Shown here: positions 1 through 12,062 of the stretch, piece by piece
Layout of the letters: the number at the start of each line of letters is the position of its first letter
Numbering within the stretch: the stretch's first letter is position 1
Origin: Haliclona indistincta
Lineage: Eukaryota; Porifera; Demospongiae; Haplosclerida; Chalinidae
DNA length: 64,000 bases
Direction of reading: 5' to 3'
Assembly (NCBI GenBank): GCA_964017065.1
Contig: OZ024786.1
Span: forward strand, 8,437,047 to 8,501,046
Program-made: the position numbers and the translations under genes
The notes under the pieces: model-generated
Seen by the model: only the letters and a program-made list of their open reading frames with translations
Told to the model about the DNA's origin: nothing
Databases searched by the model: none

Positions 1-3000
1 TTGGTTTCAGGGACGTACCAAGAACGATATTGACTGCGTAGCTCAAACTTTCCTCGTCCTATAATCGCTTTCTCAACTTCACGCTGTTGATCTTCAATTA
101 ACTGCCGTAACTTGGTCAGAAATTCTGAAAGCTCACTCTTTTTGTAATTGACCTTGTGTTTCAGCAAGTAGTTTGCTGTCTCTGACGCATTAGTTGTAAA
201 TGCTGTTGGTGGCGAACCAAGCCCACACTCTTCTCTGACCACTGCAATCATGGAATCCCGTATAACTGGCATTTTGAAGGTTTGAAACCAGTTAATGAAA
301 CCCTCAATGTCGCTTGCACTAGTGTGTTCAGAATTCCTCCATTTTTCCAGCAACTTGCCTGCTTTCTCTTCAAAATCTTCTGTGTCAATGGAGTCGACAA
401 GCCCCTTAACATAAACTGATCCCATTTTCTTTCCAAAGATGTCATCAAGCATCTCATTACTAAGGTGTGAAGAGATATTGTACTCACAGAGCTTGTCCCT
501 TACATTTCTACGAACATGAATAAAGCATGTAAGATGCTGGGCGAAGCCAAATTCATGTTTAAACGCATCAATTAACGCTAGCTCTCCATCTGTTCCTATC
601 GCTCGGACGCCTGCCAAATCTCGACATTGCCCAACAATAGTAGAAGCAAAAAAAAGATATGTCGAAAAAGATTTTTTGTAGTGAATACAAGCAGGACCGA
701 CGAGCACAGGTGGTTGCTGGAATCGTTTCGACTGAAGGAATAGGTGGCGTGTGGTGATTAACGTCACATCAAAATCTCCAAGACAAAACGTGGGGTCAAC
801 CGTTAAAATGGAAGACTCGAAAGAAGAAGTGCAAAATCTGGCAAGATCATGAAGCTGTGAATTAGTGGCAACTACAACAGCAGGTTCAGGAGCTGCATTA
901 ACGGCTCTTATGAATTTATGTGTGGGATCGTCAGAATAAGCTTGTTGCATAACTGAAAAAAGCTCGTCGTCAGCTGCGCTAGAGACAGAGTGTTTAACCT
1001 TCTTTTTAAAATTAGACACCTGCTTAGCATCTCGGGGTAATTTGCCTGGAGCAGAGGCACCAACAATCCCACCAGCACTCACTGAAACAGTAGACACAGT
1101 ATCATCAGGTCCCAGAGTGAGACATTCTTCCTTTATTCGCTGTTTAGTGCTGGCCCATGTTGGATGAAAAGGAATATGTGACTTTGAATTTCCATGCTTT
1201 TTGATGGAAGGTGTGAATCCAGGTGGAATGCGATAAACAACCAAACAGAGGTGATGTGGAGAATTTTTAGCATCTGTATGGTTAGAAAAAAAAGTGTTTT
1301 CAAAGTGAATAATGAAAATCAATAACTAGAAAAATAAAGAACTGTGTGTGACTCTAACGACACATGCACATTATAAACAGACAAACTCAAAAACTTTTAA
1401 CCCTCCCGCATAATGCGCATAATTTATTATAAAATATTGTTCTGTGTATACGCAATGCATATCTGAGATCGAATACAAGCTATCACGCGATGACCATCTG
1501 TTCAAAACTATATACCCTCCACAAGTAATAAAAATTACACTTTAACAAAAATGGAAGAGGTGGCGATTTCAGTAAAAAGTATGAAAACAAGATTGCTGTA
1601 AAAGGTAAGTAAGCAAGATCGGTAAAGAAGAGAGCATATAATAATAATTTAGCCATAATGCTACACAAGCACGCTATCCAAAGTGGTCAGTTTAGGGAGG
1701 TAGCATAATGGCTAATAGTAATTACTGCAGCAATATTGTTTGTTGTTTTCATGTTAATGTTAACCCTAATTTACCGCATTCCACAGACATCCTGTTTTGT
1801 TATTGGGTGTCAGTGAGATAAGCTTAATTGTTGTACTCCCATGGAGAGTTGGTATATAGTCTACCTTTCTGTTTCCAAAAAGCACCGTACATGTAAATCA
1901 AGCCCCCTCAAATAGATGTCGACACCAAGGGTATTTCCAAAAAATAAAAAAACGCCTATTATTATTATTTTTTAATGCACTAAAATATAATTTTAGATGC
2001 CTCCCTGAAAACCACTGCTATTAGGAAATAGTCACTCCTATTATTTCAAGGAATTTTGGTACATACAGCACAGTTATAACTATAATATTATGTGAAAACC
2101 ATGAATAATTATGATTACATGCTTTTGTGTAGCAATAATAATTAATGAGCCCAATCATGTGTGATAAATATATACTCACCACTTAGAAAGGCAATCATGC
2201 GTTTGAATTGTTTGTTCGAAGGATGCACACTATGAAGTCGACGAAGATACATCACATTGTCGCCTGACATACCAGGAGCACGCTTGTCCACTTGTACACC
2301 GTTCTCGTCTATCTTCACCACAAAGGGTTGTGGATGGGATCCCGAGTGGTTCCACACTCCAAAGTTATCGCTTTTTATGTCTTCGGGTGTTTCTAGCTTT
2401 GTAACATCGATGACATATGTAGAGCTTTCGCTGATGTTGGTAGGTCTGGAACTACAAATTTGGCTAGGATCCAGATTTGGGTCAAGAAGAATCTTTATGA
2501 CCGTTTCGGCTGAGTATTTTTGTGGGGGATGCTCATAGACAGGATAAGCTGTGCTCGATTCATTACTGTAAAACACAATAATGATAAACCTTTTTGAACA
2601 CTTTGCTTTGGTCATGTACATGTGAAAGGGTCAGTGGAAAAGGGGATAAGTCACATAATTTTTCAAAAAACAAGGGTTAAAAGTTTAAGTTATTAAAACC
2701 TGCTATTAACGGTAACTCTGAAATATTGCTTGCCAATTAAAATCTTAGCTAGCTAGCTACTGGAAACTTAGAGCACAGCACTAGACAAAGTTTTACAATC
2801 AAAAACTCAATTTTGATAAAATGTGAGTTATCCCCTTTTTCCACTGACCCCTTTATGTATACTCAGATTACTCACCTGCTAAACTTGAGTTTCTTGCTTG
2901 GGTTTCGTAAACGCACAGTTAAATCATCATCACTGCCATCCCCTAGTAACATTAACATTAATTAAACTATAAGCAATATTGTTCGTATAATACTATACCT

Positions 3001-3241
3001 TCATATAATTGCCGCTCATGATCAGTGTGCTCGAAGTCCTCCAGTGAACTATCAAGATCTTCAACAATAATTCTACAGCAAAAAGGATGCATGTTGACTT
3101 ATACTGATCTTTATTCAATATGAATACTTACCCATGACGAGGTGTTTCAAGAATTTTTAATGGAGAACTGGAAACAGATTCCCCACACAGAGACTCACTG
3201 TCAGAGTCTAACAGAATCGGCGAGGTGGCTGAACCACTCAT
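1..3241 (-). CDS. MULE-type DDE transposase-like protein, five exons, 3' end off window
   Basis: Five exons read in one frame: 3241-3132, 3072-2999, 2942-2876, 2565-2180 and 1273 to beyond base 1. All introns are GT-AG and phases match at each join, giving about 636 codons without a stop. The start is the ATG at 3241, followed by a Ser/Asp-rich N-terminus. Exon 5 carries the MULE layout: VDPTFCLGD (first Asp, about residue 372), GTDGE followed by a Cys/His segment (second Asp, about 441), and TNASETANYLLK (Glu, about 576). The family cuts and inserts DNA in the nucleus. A related but broken copy is at 23913-26945, whose C-terminus has a SWIM-like finger, so this gene probably continues off the left edge. 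No terminal repeat is visible upstream, so a domesticated host gene is possible. The assignment rests on motif recognition. Confidence 0.75.
2628..2851. mobile_element. MITE inside intron 3 of the MULE-type gene
   Basis: The intron ends are near-perfect inverted repeats: GGGTCAGTGGAAAAGGGGAT at the left and its complement, with one extra base in the A run, at the right, continuing for about 35 bases. The interior is AT-rich and non-coding. No clear target duplication is seen. The intron that hosts it is otherwise ordinary. Confidence 0.7.
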
Positions 3242-4023
3242 GGTATGGCAGCTGACTGTAACACCTCCGGCACTGACAGGTACAAATAGCCGCGGGTAGA
3301 AGACCTGATCGATCGCGAGTCACAGCTATAAAGAAACTTCTCCACGACACTTAGCAAGTTTAGATCACAAGTTCAAGCTATTAAAGCTGTCAAGGTCTAT
3401 ATATAGCTTGCACGGACGCCAGGGACTACGGTCAGTTTACTTTAGCAGCTGCAGTGCTTTAGAAAGATCTAGACACAAGTCACAAGTCCTCGCACGTGCA
3501 GATCAAACTTGCACGTGCAGAAAGAAGCGCGGCTGCCATGGGCCCTGCGTGCACAGCTGCATAGCTATGGTTAACACACTACGTGCTCATATTCCATGCG
3601 GCATACCGTGCTGTCTAGACTGTACTGTTCGTTCGACGAGGGATCGCTCTGTCTCATCCTAAGATAGAGGCGCGGACGGCCACACCCAACTAAATAAAAC
3701 TCGGATCGGTCTCTTGTGCTGTGCTTGTGCCTTCAAAAATGTCCTTACTATACCTTGATTCAAGCGTAACTTTTTACACTTCCTAGCACTGCACTTCGAG
3801 AAATCGCGAGCACAAGATCGTTACGCATCGTGATGTGTGAGCTATGATTGAGCTGCTACATGATGCACGCACTTCGTCCATTGCAGATAGAGTCCCTCAG
3901 GCCTGACTATGCATGTATAGAGACCGTCACATGCTATGAAGCAAGTTCTGTGCTGTCTGGTACTTTCTGTGTGACAAAATAAGTTTGCTCATTAATATTC
4001 ATTAAACGAGGACCCGTAAAAAT
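3242..4023. other. Upstream non-coding stretch
   Basis: This lies 5' of the MULE-type gene and 3' of the Helitron remnant. It is more GC-rich than its surroundings and probably holds the promoter and leader of the gene that starts at 3241. I see no TATA box, repeat or convincing reading frame; the 84-codon plus frame at 3408 has no recognisable content. Confidence 0.4.
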
Positions 4024-7000
4024 TGAATTCTAGATACAAAAATTGGAGTCCAGTAGTCCAGTCCAGTATTCCAGTCCAGTAGTCCAGTCCAGCGAATAGT
4101 GACGGCCCCTGGAATATGCTTCAGTGTATGTGCTGAGTCCATCCAAAGGATCTTTCAGATCACGAAAAGGTAAATGTATCATTAATTTTTGCTGACAGTA
4201 CTGCTCAAATTGTGGGCTATTTGGGTCATTAGCACAGTATGGTCTAACTACAACTACTACCTTCCTATCCCTGTGAGTAGGCTCATCACCAAGGTCATGT
4301 GGCATGGTGTAATGTTGTGCGAAGTCGTACAGACTAACATGTTCATATGTAGCAGATGCAGGTCTAGCCTTGTAGTGATCTGAGATATTTAGTGTAGTAG
4401 CAGGATTTTCATCATCTAGTTCATCCTGTACCGCTCTACTACCATCAAGACTAAGCACAACAAACTCAAGGGAACACATGATCAGTGTCTACATTAGCCC
4501 TCCATGATGACAGCTGCATTTTATTGTAGCTGTTAACTAATGGATCGTTTCTAGCTGTATTTAACTCCAACTCACCCTCAGTGATATCCAGTGTTGTCTT
4601 TTCTTGAAGTGGCTTGGGATACCCAAATCTACAAGCTTGCTTACCATTTTTTGTCCTCAAGCAGTATGCTGGTGAGCACCTGGTGTGTCTCTGGCACGTG
4701 GCTATCAGCTCAGCAAGATCCTGCTCATAATCTGTTACTTGTGAAAATGCCTTATTACACACATGTGGGTTTGTCTGTGGTGGGCACGAAGGGTCTACAC
4801 TACCGGATTGCATGGCATGGTTACTGGTGGTCACTACTGAGTCTATGTACTGTATAATGTTGTTTGTGGTGACGGTGTCTGCATTGCCTGACGCAAATTC
4901 TTGTTCAATGTGTGGTGCATTTGGTAGCCATATGTACATGTGGACTGCCACGATGCTGCCATTCAAACCTTAGCCAGTAATCTGTTGCTCCAAGAACATC
5001 AGTGTAAAAATACTTGAGGTATATCTGAACACGTTGATAAAAGAACCAGTCTGCAATAGCTGGATTCTCCGTCAGTGCTTGTTGTCGTCTCCTAGGATTG
5101 GTAGGGTCATCAGGACACATCAACTCGGCAAGCTCTGGCCATTGTAGATCAGCAGCACTGTGGGTAAAGAAGACAGTGGGTAGACCTAGAGCATCAACCA
5201 TGGATATGAGACGACTACGCTGTCGGAACCAGTATGCAGATGTTCCTCTGAGTGTGTTACCGAACTGTATTACCTGTTTAGAAAACCTCTCCCCTTGTTG
5301 GTCCACCATCTCCTTGAGATCCTGAACAGACAACTGTGCATCGTATGGATGCTGTTTAATGTAGATCCTACCTACCTGTAAAGCACGCCATCTCATCTCG
5401 GTGTTGAGTGCAAAATATCGGAATTGTGGGTGTTGTGCGAACCTACCATCCCGATACATGAGAAGGTGTTTGAAGTAATAGCCTATTGTAACATGTTGCG
5501 TGGTGCACTGAAGTCAGCAGCACCTGTGGGGAAGAGTGTGGGGAAAGCTCGTGTCATGTAACCCTCAGTTCGAAACTCATTTATGGGCATGTCACCTACC
5601 TGTGGCCAGGACACTGGCTGTGTGTCTTCTTGAATTCTAGAAACACTTTCTCTAACTATCTCTTGCTGTGTTCCTTGCCTAGGCATCATGGGAACAAATG
5701 TACCTGGAAGATGTGATGAGTAGAGTTCCGAGGTCTCCTCACTCACTGCAGGCTCCTCTTCACTGTCTAGTGTAATGCTGGATGGTGTAATATCATCATC
5801 TACTGGTAGCTGAGCTAGTATTGCCTCATCTATTAGTATGTCCCTGTAGTATGTGTTGTGGTGTTTTAACCACAGCAATTGTGTAAGTATTCTAGACCTA
5901 CGTACTCTAAAATCTTTATGTGATCCAGCAGCACCTTGCCTACGTACAAGGAGCACATCTAGCTGTGATGGACTACGTGGAAGTGTGTTAGTAAATGTAG
6001 TTATATCTTGTGGTAAGTTTATGATGTGTCCACTATATCCAAACTGATTGTGTTGTAGGTGGTAGAGTGACATGATGGGCATCACAGAAGAGATCAAGAT
6101 CTCTTCCACCTGTGTGAGACCCTGCAGCTCCTGAGGTACCACTCCAGGATCCATCCCGTTGTCAATGTATGCTTTTTAGTGCTGACTGTGTGTAGAATGG
6201 TTTAAAAGGCTGGCCTATGAAATTATCAGTGATTACCTCAGACCTTGAGGCTCTTGTGTGTTCTCTAACATATTGTAACCTAAGACTTCGTTGCTCCTCA
6301 CCCTCTACAGCTCTGTCCTGTTGTGCGTGTAGTCTCATGTTTTCCAGTCTACTCTCTTTATGTTCAACACTCTCTACAGCTCTCGTTTGCTGTGCATGTA
6401 ATCTCATGTTTTCTAACCTAGTGTCCCAGTGTTCAACACTCTCTACGGACCTACTCTCACACTCGTATACTCTCTTTTTCTGTAGCTTGGTTGTGCGCTT
6501 CTCTGTAGCACTTGTCACACGCTTTGTGTGCCGCTTCCCTCCACTATTACACACGTCTCTCTCTCCGGCAGACTTACCTGGCGTTTGCTCTGCTGCCTTT
6601 TGTCTCCGGTATTCTCTCTGGTATTCCCTTTGTCGCTCCAGTTGTCTCTCTCGTTGATCGGGTGACTCTGCAGCTCGTTGTCGTTTTCTAGAAGTACTCT
6701 TGTCTTGTACAAGTTGATCAAGGTGTTGTCCAGACGTTTGCAAAGATTGTTGCTGTGCTGTCTTATATAGTGGCTTTAGACATAACTTTAAAATTGAAAT
6801 TGACAAGCGCGTGCGCCACATGCCTATGACATCATGCGTATGCGGGCGTTTCTCTCGCGGGAACATAGGGAGGACAAACGCACCACGCGGCCAGATACAT
6901 ACAAACATTCCCCGCGACGTGGGACGCACATCACCATCAATGTGGGGCTTGCTCAGGCTCGCCCCAATAAAATATAGAACACAAAAGCACACACAAACAC

Positions 7001-7060
7001 ACAATGGAACACAAAAGCACACATACATAACAGAGACAGTACTAAAGTGATCGTTGTCAG
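4024..7060 (-). pseudogene. Helitron Rep/N-terminal region, broken and truncated
   Basis: Consecutive minus frames (about 6790-6162, 6154-5508, 5507-4940, 4966-4490, 4479-4030) read as pieces of one Helitron protein in the correct order. The first is a basic QREYQREYRR-type N-terminus with repeats near SRLENMRLHAQQ. Then come a PGVVPQELQGLTQVEE block, a FRYFALNTEMRWRALQ block, and the HUH nuclease motif RGSPHVHM near 4940. After that lie a Cys/His block (CRFGYPKPLQ) and a later VLSLDGSRAVQDEL block. Helitrons move by rolling-circle replication using this HUH/Tyr nuclease fused to a Pif1-like helicase. Here at least three frameshifts occur (about 6160, 5508, 4945). The segment that should hold the catalytic tyrosines is missing after SWRANVD (about 4490), and there is no helicase. 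Short CCAGT-rich repeats end it at 4047-4095. Confidence 0.8.
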
Positions 7061-7076
7061 CTACAGCATGTGGGAA

Positions 7077-8035
7077 TCATTGGTCAATCGATGAATTACC
7101 CTGACATTGTCGGGACACTTGTATTCGCCGATTTCCCATTGATTCCCACTTCCTGAGTGCTGAAGTAGGATCCCAGTCTTCCACGGAAGGTCCTTTACTA
7201 GAAACTTGCATTAGACTGTCTAGTGTTCTAGTTTTTAGACGGTTTCGTTGACCAGACTTGATCCTCTTCATAGCCGAAAACAGACGTTCAACTTGAGCAC
7301 TTGATACAGGTAATACAGCAATACGGGCTAGAATGCTTGAGATCAGTGGATAAGCAACTGTTATTGTTTCCCTGTTGGCAGGAGAATACATCACTTTTAC
7401 AGCTACCTCTAAGGCGGCGTTTACACGACAACGCTATCGGGTGAAAACGAAGACCTTTGTATCCGTTTTGGTCGTGCGTTTGCACCAAAACGATGAAAAC
7501 GCATAGGTAAAACGGAGACTTATGAAAACGGAGACCAAAGTGGAGACCTCGAAAACGGAGACATGAAAACGCTCGTGTAACTTTTTGTATGAGCGTACCT
7601 CAGCCTTTATACTTGCGAAGAATGCTTGGAGGAGTCTTCAAACAGCATCTATCAACAAAGAGTTTCTTCTTTCGCTTTGGTTCGTGCATACAAACGAATA
7701 ACAGCGTGCTCGCCTAAAAATGCCACACCCACATTTCATACAAAACGGTGTCGTGTAAACAGTTAAAACGCTGCATCTGAGTACGCATACATTTCCCCGT
7801 TTTTGGACTGATCGTTGTCGTGTAAACGCCGCCTAACAAAGGATTTGTAGCCAGTGTATTCCTGCCATAACTTGTGGCCATCAATTTGCAACCAATCCCC
7901 TACTTCTAGCATGTGAAACGGCGTTACATTAGATGTACCAACATTTCGTGGATCAAAATAGCCAAGTAGTGAAAGTGTTTTTATTTGAGGAAACCTGTTC
8001 TCCAAATTTGCTACAATAGCATGGTTCCGTACAAA
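7077..8035 (-). pseudogene. hAT transposase C-terminal fragment split by a MITE
   Basis: Two blocks read in family order. 8035-7837 contains LENRFPQIKTLSLLGYFDPRN, and 7410-7077 contains the hAT dimerisation segment (VLPVSSAQVERLFSAMKRIK). They resemble the C-terminal third of ZNF862-like hAT proteins. The MITE at 7413-7833 sits between them. The N-terminal two thirds, including the catalytic core, are absent, and a tandem-repeat element begins at about 8033, so the fragment is dead. The hAT family moves by cut-and-paste with 8 bp duplications; no ends of this copy are visible. Confidence 0.8.
7413..7833. mobile_element. GGCGGCG MITE, copy 1 (421 bp)
   Basis: The element starts GGCGGCGTTTACACGACAAC and ends in its complement. 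TAA stands on both sides (7410-7412 and 7834-7836), consistent with a 3 bp duplication of the PIF/Harbinger type. It interrupts the hAT fragment. A shorter relative is at 13722-13912, sharing interior sequence around CATCTATCAACAAAGAGTTT. Confidence 0.8.
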
Positions 8036-8283
8036 ACTTCACTAAATGAAAAAATTGCCTACACTATTTGGGGGAGATTTAGTGCCCTATGGCATTAAAT
8101 CTTGCCAATAACACTTGTGGGATTGGTCACTAAGCAGCTGCACTAACTGTTTCCTCCACTATGTAGGGAGAAATTAGTGCTAGGTAGCACTAAATGTGTC
8201 CTACAATAATGAAGGGGTATTACAGTGGTGGTCACTAAATTTTCCCTACACTACTATAGGAGAGAAATAGTGAACACAGCATT

Positions 8284-8745
8284 AAATCTTTCCTACAGTA
8301 ATGTAGGGGAGAAATAGTGCAGCCCACATTAAATCTTGCCCAAGAGGGAATGAATAGTGAAGAGGGCATTAAATCTTTCCTACAGTAATGTAGGGGAGAA
8401 ATAGTGCAGCCCACACTAAATCTTGCCCAAGTGGTGTAGGGAATGAATAGTGAAGACGGCACTAAATCTTTCCTACAGTAATGTAGGGGAGAAATAGTGC
8501 AGCCCACGCTAAATCTTGCCCAAGTGGTGTAGGGAATGAATAGTGAAGACGGCACTAAATCTTTCCTACAGTAATGTAGGGGAGAAATAGTGCAGCCCAC
8601 ACTAAATCTTGCCCAAGTGGTGTAGGGAATGAATAGTGAAGAGGTCACTAAATCTTTCCTACAGTAATGTAGGGGAGAAATAGTGCAGCCCACACTAAAT
8701 CTTGCCCAAGTGGTGTAGGAAATGAATAGTGAAGAGGGCATTAAA
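8284..8745. repeat. 93 bp tandem repeat, about five units
   Basis: The word AAATCTTTCC recurs at 8284, 8371, 8464, 8557 and 8650; spacing is 87 for the first unit and 93 thereafter. Because 93 is a multiple of three the array stays open in frame and gives a false repetitive protein of 31-residue periods on the minus strand. Confidence 0.9.
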
Positions 8746-8969
8746 CGTGAAACATCCAAGGTGTAAACATGAACTATCTTCTTGGCAAAGCTCACAACAT
8801 TAGCTAGGGGACTCAGTAAAACATGGAAAGTGATTCTGGAGTCTGGAACGTAATAATTTGAGTGTCTACATGTGTCACTGCAAAACAGACCATGGACTGG
8901 AATGGCACCATTATTGCATAGTCTCGCACTAGAAACTACTAAACCCTAAACCCAAGACCCTAAAAACCT

Positions 8970-9117
8970 TCGCCTAACTGCGCAAAGTCGGGAGGGGCAT
9001 CCTAAACCGGGCCTTCGGCCCTTGCTAAACCTAAGGATCGTCGGGAGGGGCGTCCTAAACCGGGCCTTCGGCCCTTGCTAAGCCTAAGGATCGTCGGGAG
9101 GGTCGCCCTAAACCGGT
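8970..9117. repeat. 53 bp tandem repeat, three units
   Basis: GTCGGGAGG recurs at 8987, 9040 and 9093. Each unit contains the hairpin GGGCCTTCGGCCC, so the array would form regularly spaced GC hairpins. It sits in the centre of the tandem-repeat element. Confidence 0.85.
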
Positions 9118-9214
9118 TAGTAGTGTCCTAGAGAAATCAAAACTTAGTTGTCACTTAAGATGCGACTTCAAAAATGCCGCAAGATAGTGTTGGGACAATA
9201 GTGTTGGGACAAGA

Positions 9215-9375
9215 TTTAGTGCAACTGTGCACTAATTGCGTCCTACACCACTTGGGGAAGCTTTAGTGCAACTGTGCACTAACTGCGTCCTACACCACTT
9301 GGGGAAGCTTTAGTGCAACTGTGCACTAACTGCGTCCTACATCACTTGGGGAAGCTTTAGTGCAACTGTGCATTA
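9215..9375. repeat. 47 bp tandem repeat, about 3.5 units
   Basis: TTTAGTGCAACTGTGCA recurs at 9215, 9262, 9309 and 9356, exactly 47 bp apart. Each unit contains the imperfect palindrome TTAGTGCAACTGTGCACTAA. It is related in vocabulary to the 93 bp array at the other side of the element. Confidence 0.9.
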
Positions 9376-9516
9376 AATCTTCCCTAAAATACCTGGGAAA
9401 GATTCAGTGAACAGATATAGCGCAGCATCCCACAACTGTTATGGGAGAGAATTAGTGACTTGTGGCACTAAATCTCTCCTACATACTGTAGGCGAGAAAT
9501 CCCCAATAGTGAAATT

Positions 9517-10545
9517 TTATCCGGACCCCCTCCTTTTGACTTGAGCGTAGCGGCCCTCTGTTTCTGTAAGAGCTCTAGAGGCACATTCCACAGGTTTCCA
9601 GGCAGAATCTGATGTTTGGCTCTGCTGCAACACGGCTCCTAGCCCAAATGATGATCTATCTGCAGACACTTTGGTCTCGACCTGAGGACTATAGAGAGCA
9701 AGCACTGTGGGTTTAGAGAGCTCCTCTTTTAGTTCTTGAAATGCTCTATCTTGATCTGGACCCCAACTCCATGAGTTCTTAGTGCTTAGTAGATCACCTA
9801 GTGGCTTAGTCAGCTCTGATAGTCGATGAGAAAACTTTCCTAGGTGATTAACCATTCCCAGGAAGCGTCTGCGTCTTAGAGCAGGAACTCCATCAGGAGA
9901 TGGCATCAAAGCAATTGCTCTTGTTTTCTCTGGATCAGGAGACACTCCGTCTTGGTTGAGCACGTGACCAAGTAACTTTAACTCCGTCTGCTGAAACAAA
10001 CACTTTTCCATGTTGAGGGTAGTGCCTGCCTCTGCCATTTTGTTCAGCACAGCTCTTAGTCTGAGATCATGTTCCTCCTTATCTGCTGCAAAAATGAGAA
10101 CATCGTCAATCAAGCAAACAACTCCATCCAATCCCTCAAACAATTTACCCATACGTTTCTGGAACAACTCAGGGGCACTAGACAAACCAAATGGCAACTT
10201 ATTGAAGTGGTAATGCCCAAATGGTGTGAGAAATGTAGTAAGTGGTCTGGACTCAGGACTCAAAGAGATTTGCCAGAAGCCACTGTTAGCATCTAGCTTA
10301 GAGAAGATTTTAGCACCCGAGAGTTGTGAAAGAATTGACTCCACCATCGGCAAAGGATGAGGCTGTCTCTTGACGCTCTCGTTGAGTGGTTTCAGATCCA
10401 TACAGATACGAATTCCTCCTGACTTCTTCAGTACTGCAACCATGCTGTCACACCATTCGGTGGATTCTTCTACATTAAAGATGACCCCGAGGGTTTCCAT
10501 CGTTCAATTCTTGTTTACTTTGTCCTGGAGGGGTCTAAGCCCTGA
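9517..10545 (-). pseudogene. Gypsy (Ty3) pol fragment: reverse transcriptase and start of RNase H
   Basis: A frame of 327 codons reads as Gypsy reverse transcriptase. GGIRICMDLKPLN and FSKLDANSGFWQISL lie in the fingers/palm (first catalytic Asp). The active-site box is VCLIDDVLIF, where most Gypsy elements have YxDD. After the connection domain, an RNase H-like start reads FGLGAVLQQ. The enzyme copies element RNA into DNA in the cytoplasm. The frame ends near 9517 where the tandem-repeat element begins, so most of RNase H and all of the integrase are missing. Upstream it continues into the foldback at about 10540; gag and protease of the same element resume at 13914. It is a dead copy cut into pieces by later insertions. 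Confidence 0.88.
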
Positions 10546-12062
10546 CTAAGATTTGTATGCATTTAATTTAGGAGAGGATAACTCAACTGTTTTAGGGTAA
10601 TTTGACCCCAAGGAATAAGATGTGATATGTGCCTTTTTGTCTATCCGCTGCAAAATACCCGAAATTGACCACGCCTTTTTTATCGGCATTGTCACTAACA
10701 ATAATTGGTCTATCTTCTTAACCATTCTAGTAACATACATTCTGGCAACTGTTCTAAGGTAATATGACCCTAATGAATGTATTGGGATGTGTGCCAAAAA
10801 CCAATATTCACTGCACAAAAAAGCAAAAATGGCCACACCTTTCTCTGAAATGCATTAGCGTCTCTATTCTAATGAATTTGATTCTGATGGTTTAAAACAG
10901 TACAAGTACAGGGTATTACTAACAAAAAGGCACAATTTATTAACTTGAGGAGTCACTTAAACATAAAAATTAGGCAGCATTTAGTATTACAAGAATGATG
11001 TTTACAAAAATTTAGTTATTCAGTGATAGGGATTTTGCAAGATTCACCTCCTTTACACTTGCAGTATTTGAAACACTTGATTCCAGCTACCCTGCAGCGA
11101 CAACCATTCTTGTGGTAGCATTTGCCACATGTACAAGTATCAGGAAGGTCTTCAGGCTTGGAGATAACAATAATTATCAGGAACAATTAAAATTAATTTT
11201 CTTTCTTCACAGAAGCGAAAACATACGACTCAGCGTTCATTTCTAAACTGGCATCTTTAAGTGGGCTTGTATCCATTGCTGTTGTTGATAATAAATTATA
11301 TGCCCTTTGAATATGCGTTCATGCATTGGCTGATGTGCAGAGAATTTTCAAAGTCCGTTTTGAGGGAATTGCTATTAAAAGCAGCAAGATGCAAGTCATC
11401 AAAGTAATGTTTCCAAGTCTGTTGTTGGCTTGAGACACCTTACTAGAAATTTTCTGCCATCTGAATCATACTCTCTGTCAACTCCAAGTTATTAAAGTTC
11501 TGTAACATAGGCAGTGTTATTGTTGTGGATAGCTCTCATTGCTGTGTGCTTCAAGTCGTAGAAATATTGCTAGTTGAATCGCATCCAGTCAGACCATGGA
11601 GCTAGTGCAGGGAGACACCTTGTAAGCTTGTCCCCAGTGCTGTGCAGATGTCATGTGACACATGAGGAAGCAGATGATAGGGTGATGTACCAACAGGATA
11701 TTCTAATCAGGTTATCTTCCTGCACTCAATGCCGGCTCTGACTGGATGTGATACAACTAGCAATATTTCTACGACTTGAAGCACAGCAATGAGAGCTATC
11801 TACAACAATAACACTGCCTATGTTACAGAACTTTAATAACTTGGAGTTGACAGAGAGTATGATACAGATGGCAGAAAATTTATAGTAAGGTGTCTCAAGC
11901 CAACAACAGACTTGGAAACATTTAATAACCTGTGTCTTGCTGCTTTTAATAGCAATTTCCTCAAAATGGACTTTGAGACAATTCTCTGCACATCAGCCAA
12001 TGCATGAACGCATATTCAAAGAGCATATAATCAACAACAGCAATGAATACAAGCCCACTTAA

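Larger units (their letters stand above)
8033..9518. mobile_element. Non-coding element built from tandem repeats, probable short TIRs
   Basis: The unit lies between the hAT fragment and the Gypsy pol fragment. Its ends form an imperfect inverted repeat (AAAACTTCACTA at 8033, TAGTGAAATTTT at 9507). Both flanks are packed with variants of the words TAGTGC and CACTAAAT, and the centre holds a different GC-rich repeat. Three tandem arrays are described separately. It encodes nothing. The ends are an inference; no target duplication is clear. Confidence 0.45.

Noticed and set aside
3408..3662. 84-codon plus frame, Cys-rich
   Set aside because: It lies in a GC-rich leader region and is not related to any family I know; Cys codons come from repeated TGC/TGT words.
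6217..6657. 146-codon plus frame rich in Ser, Leu and Cys
   Set aside because: It lies antisense to the repetitive N-terminal region of the Helitron protein and shows no domain of its own.
8235..8795. 186-codon minus frame with a repeated 31-residue motif
   Set aside because: It is the translation of the 93 bp tandem array. The unit length is a multiple of three, so the frame stays open by chance.
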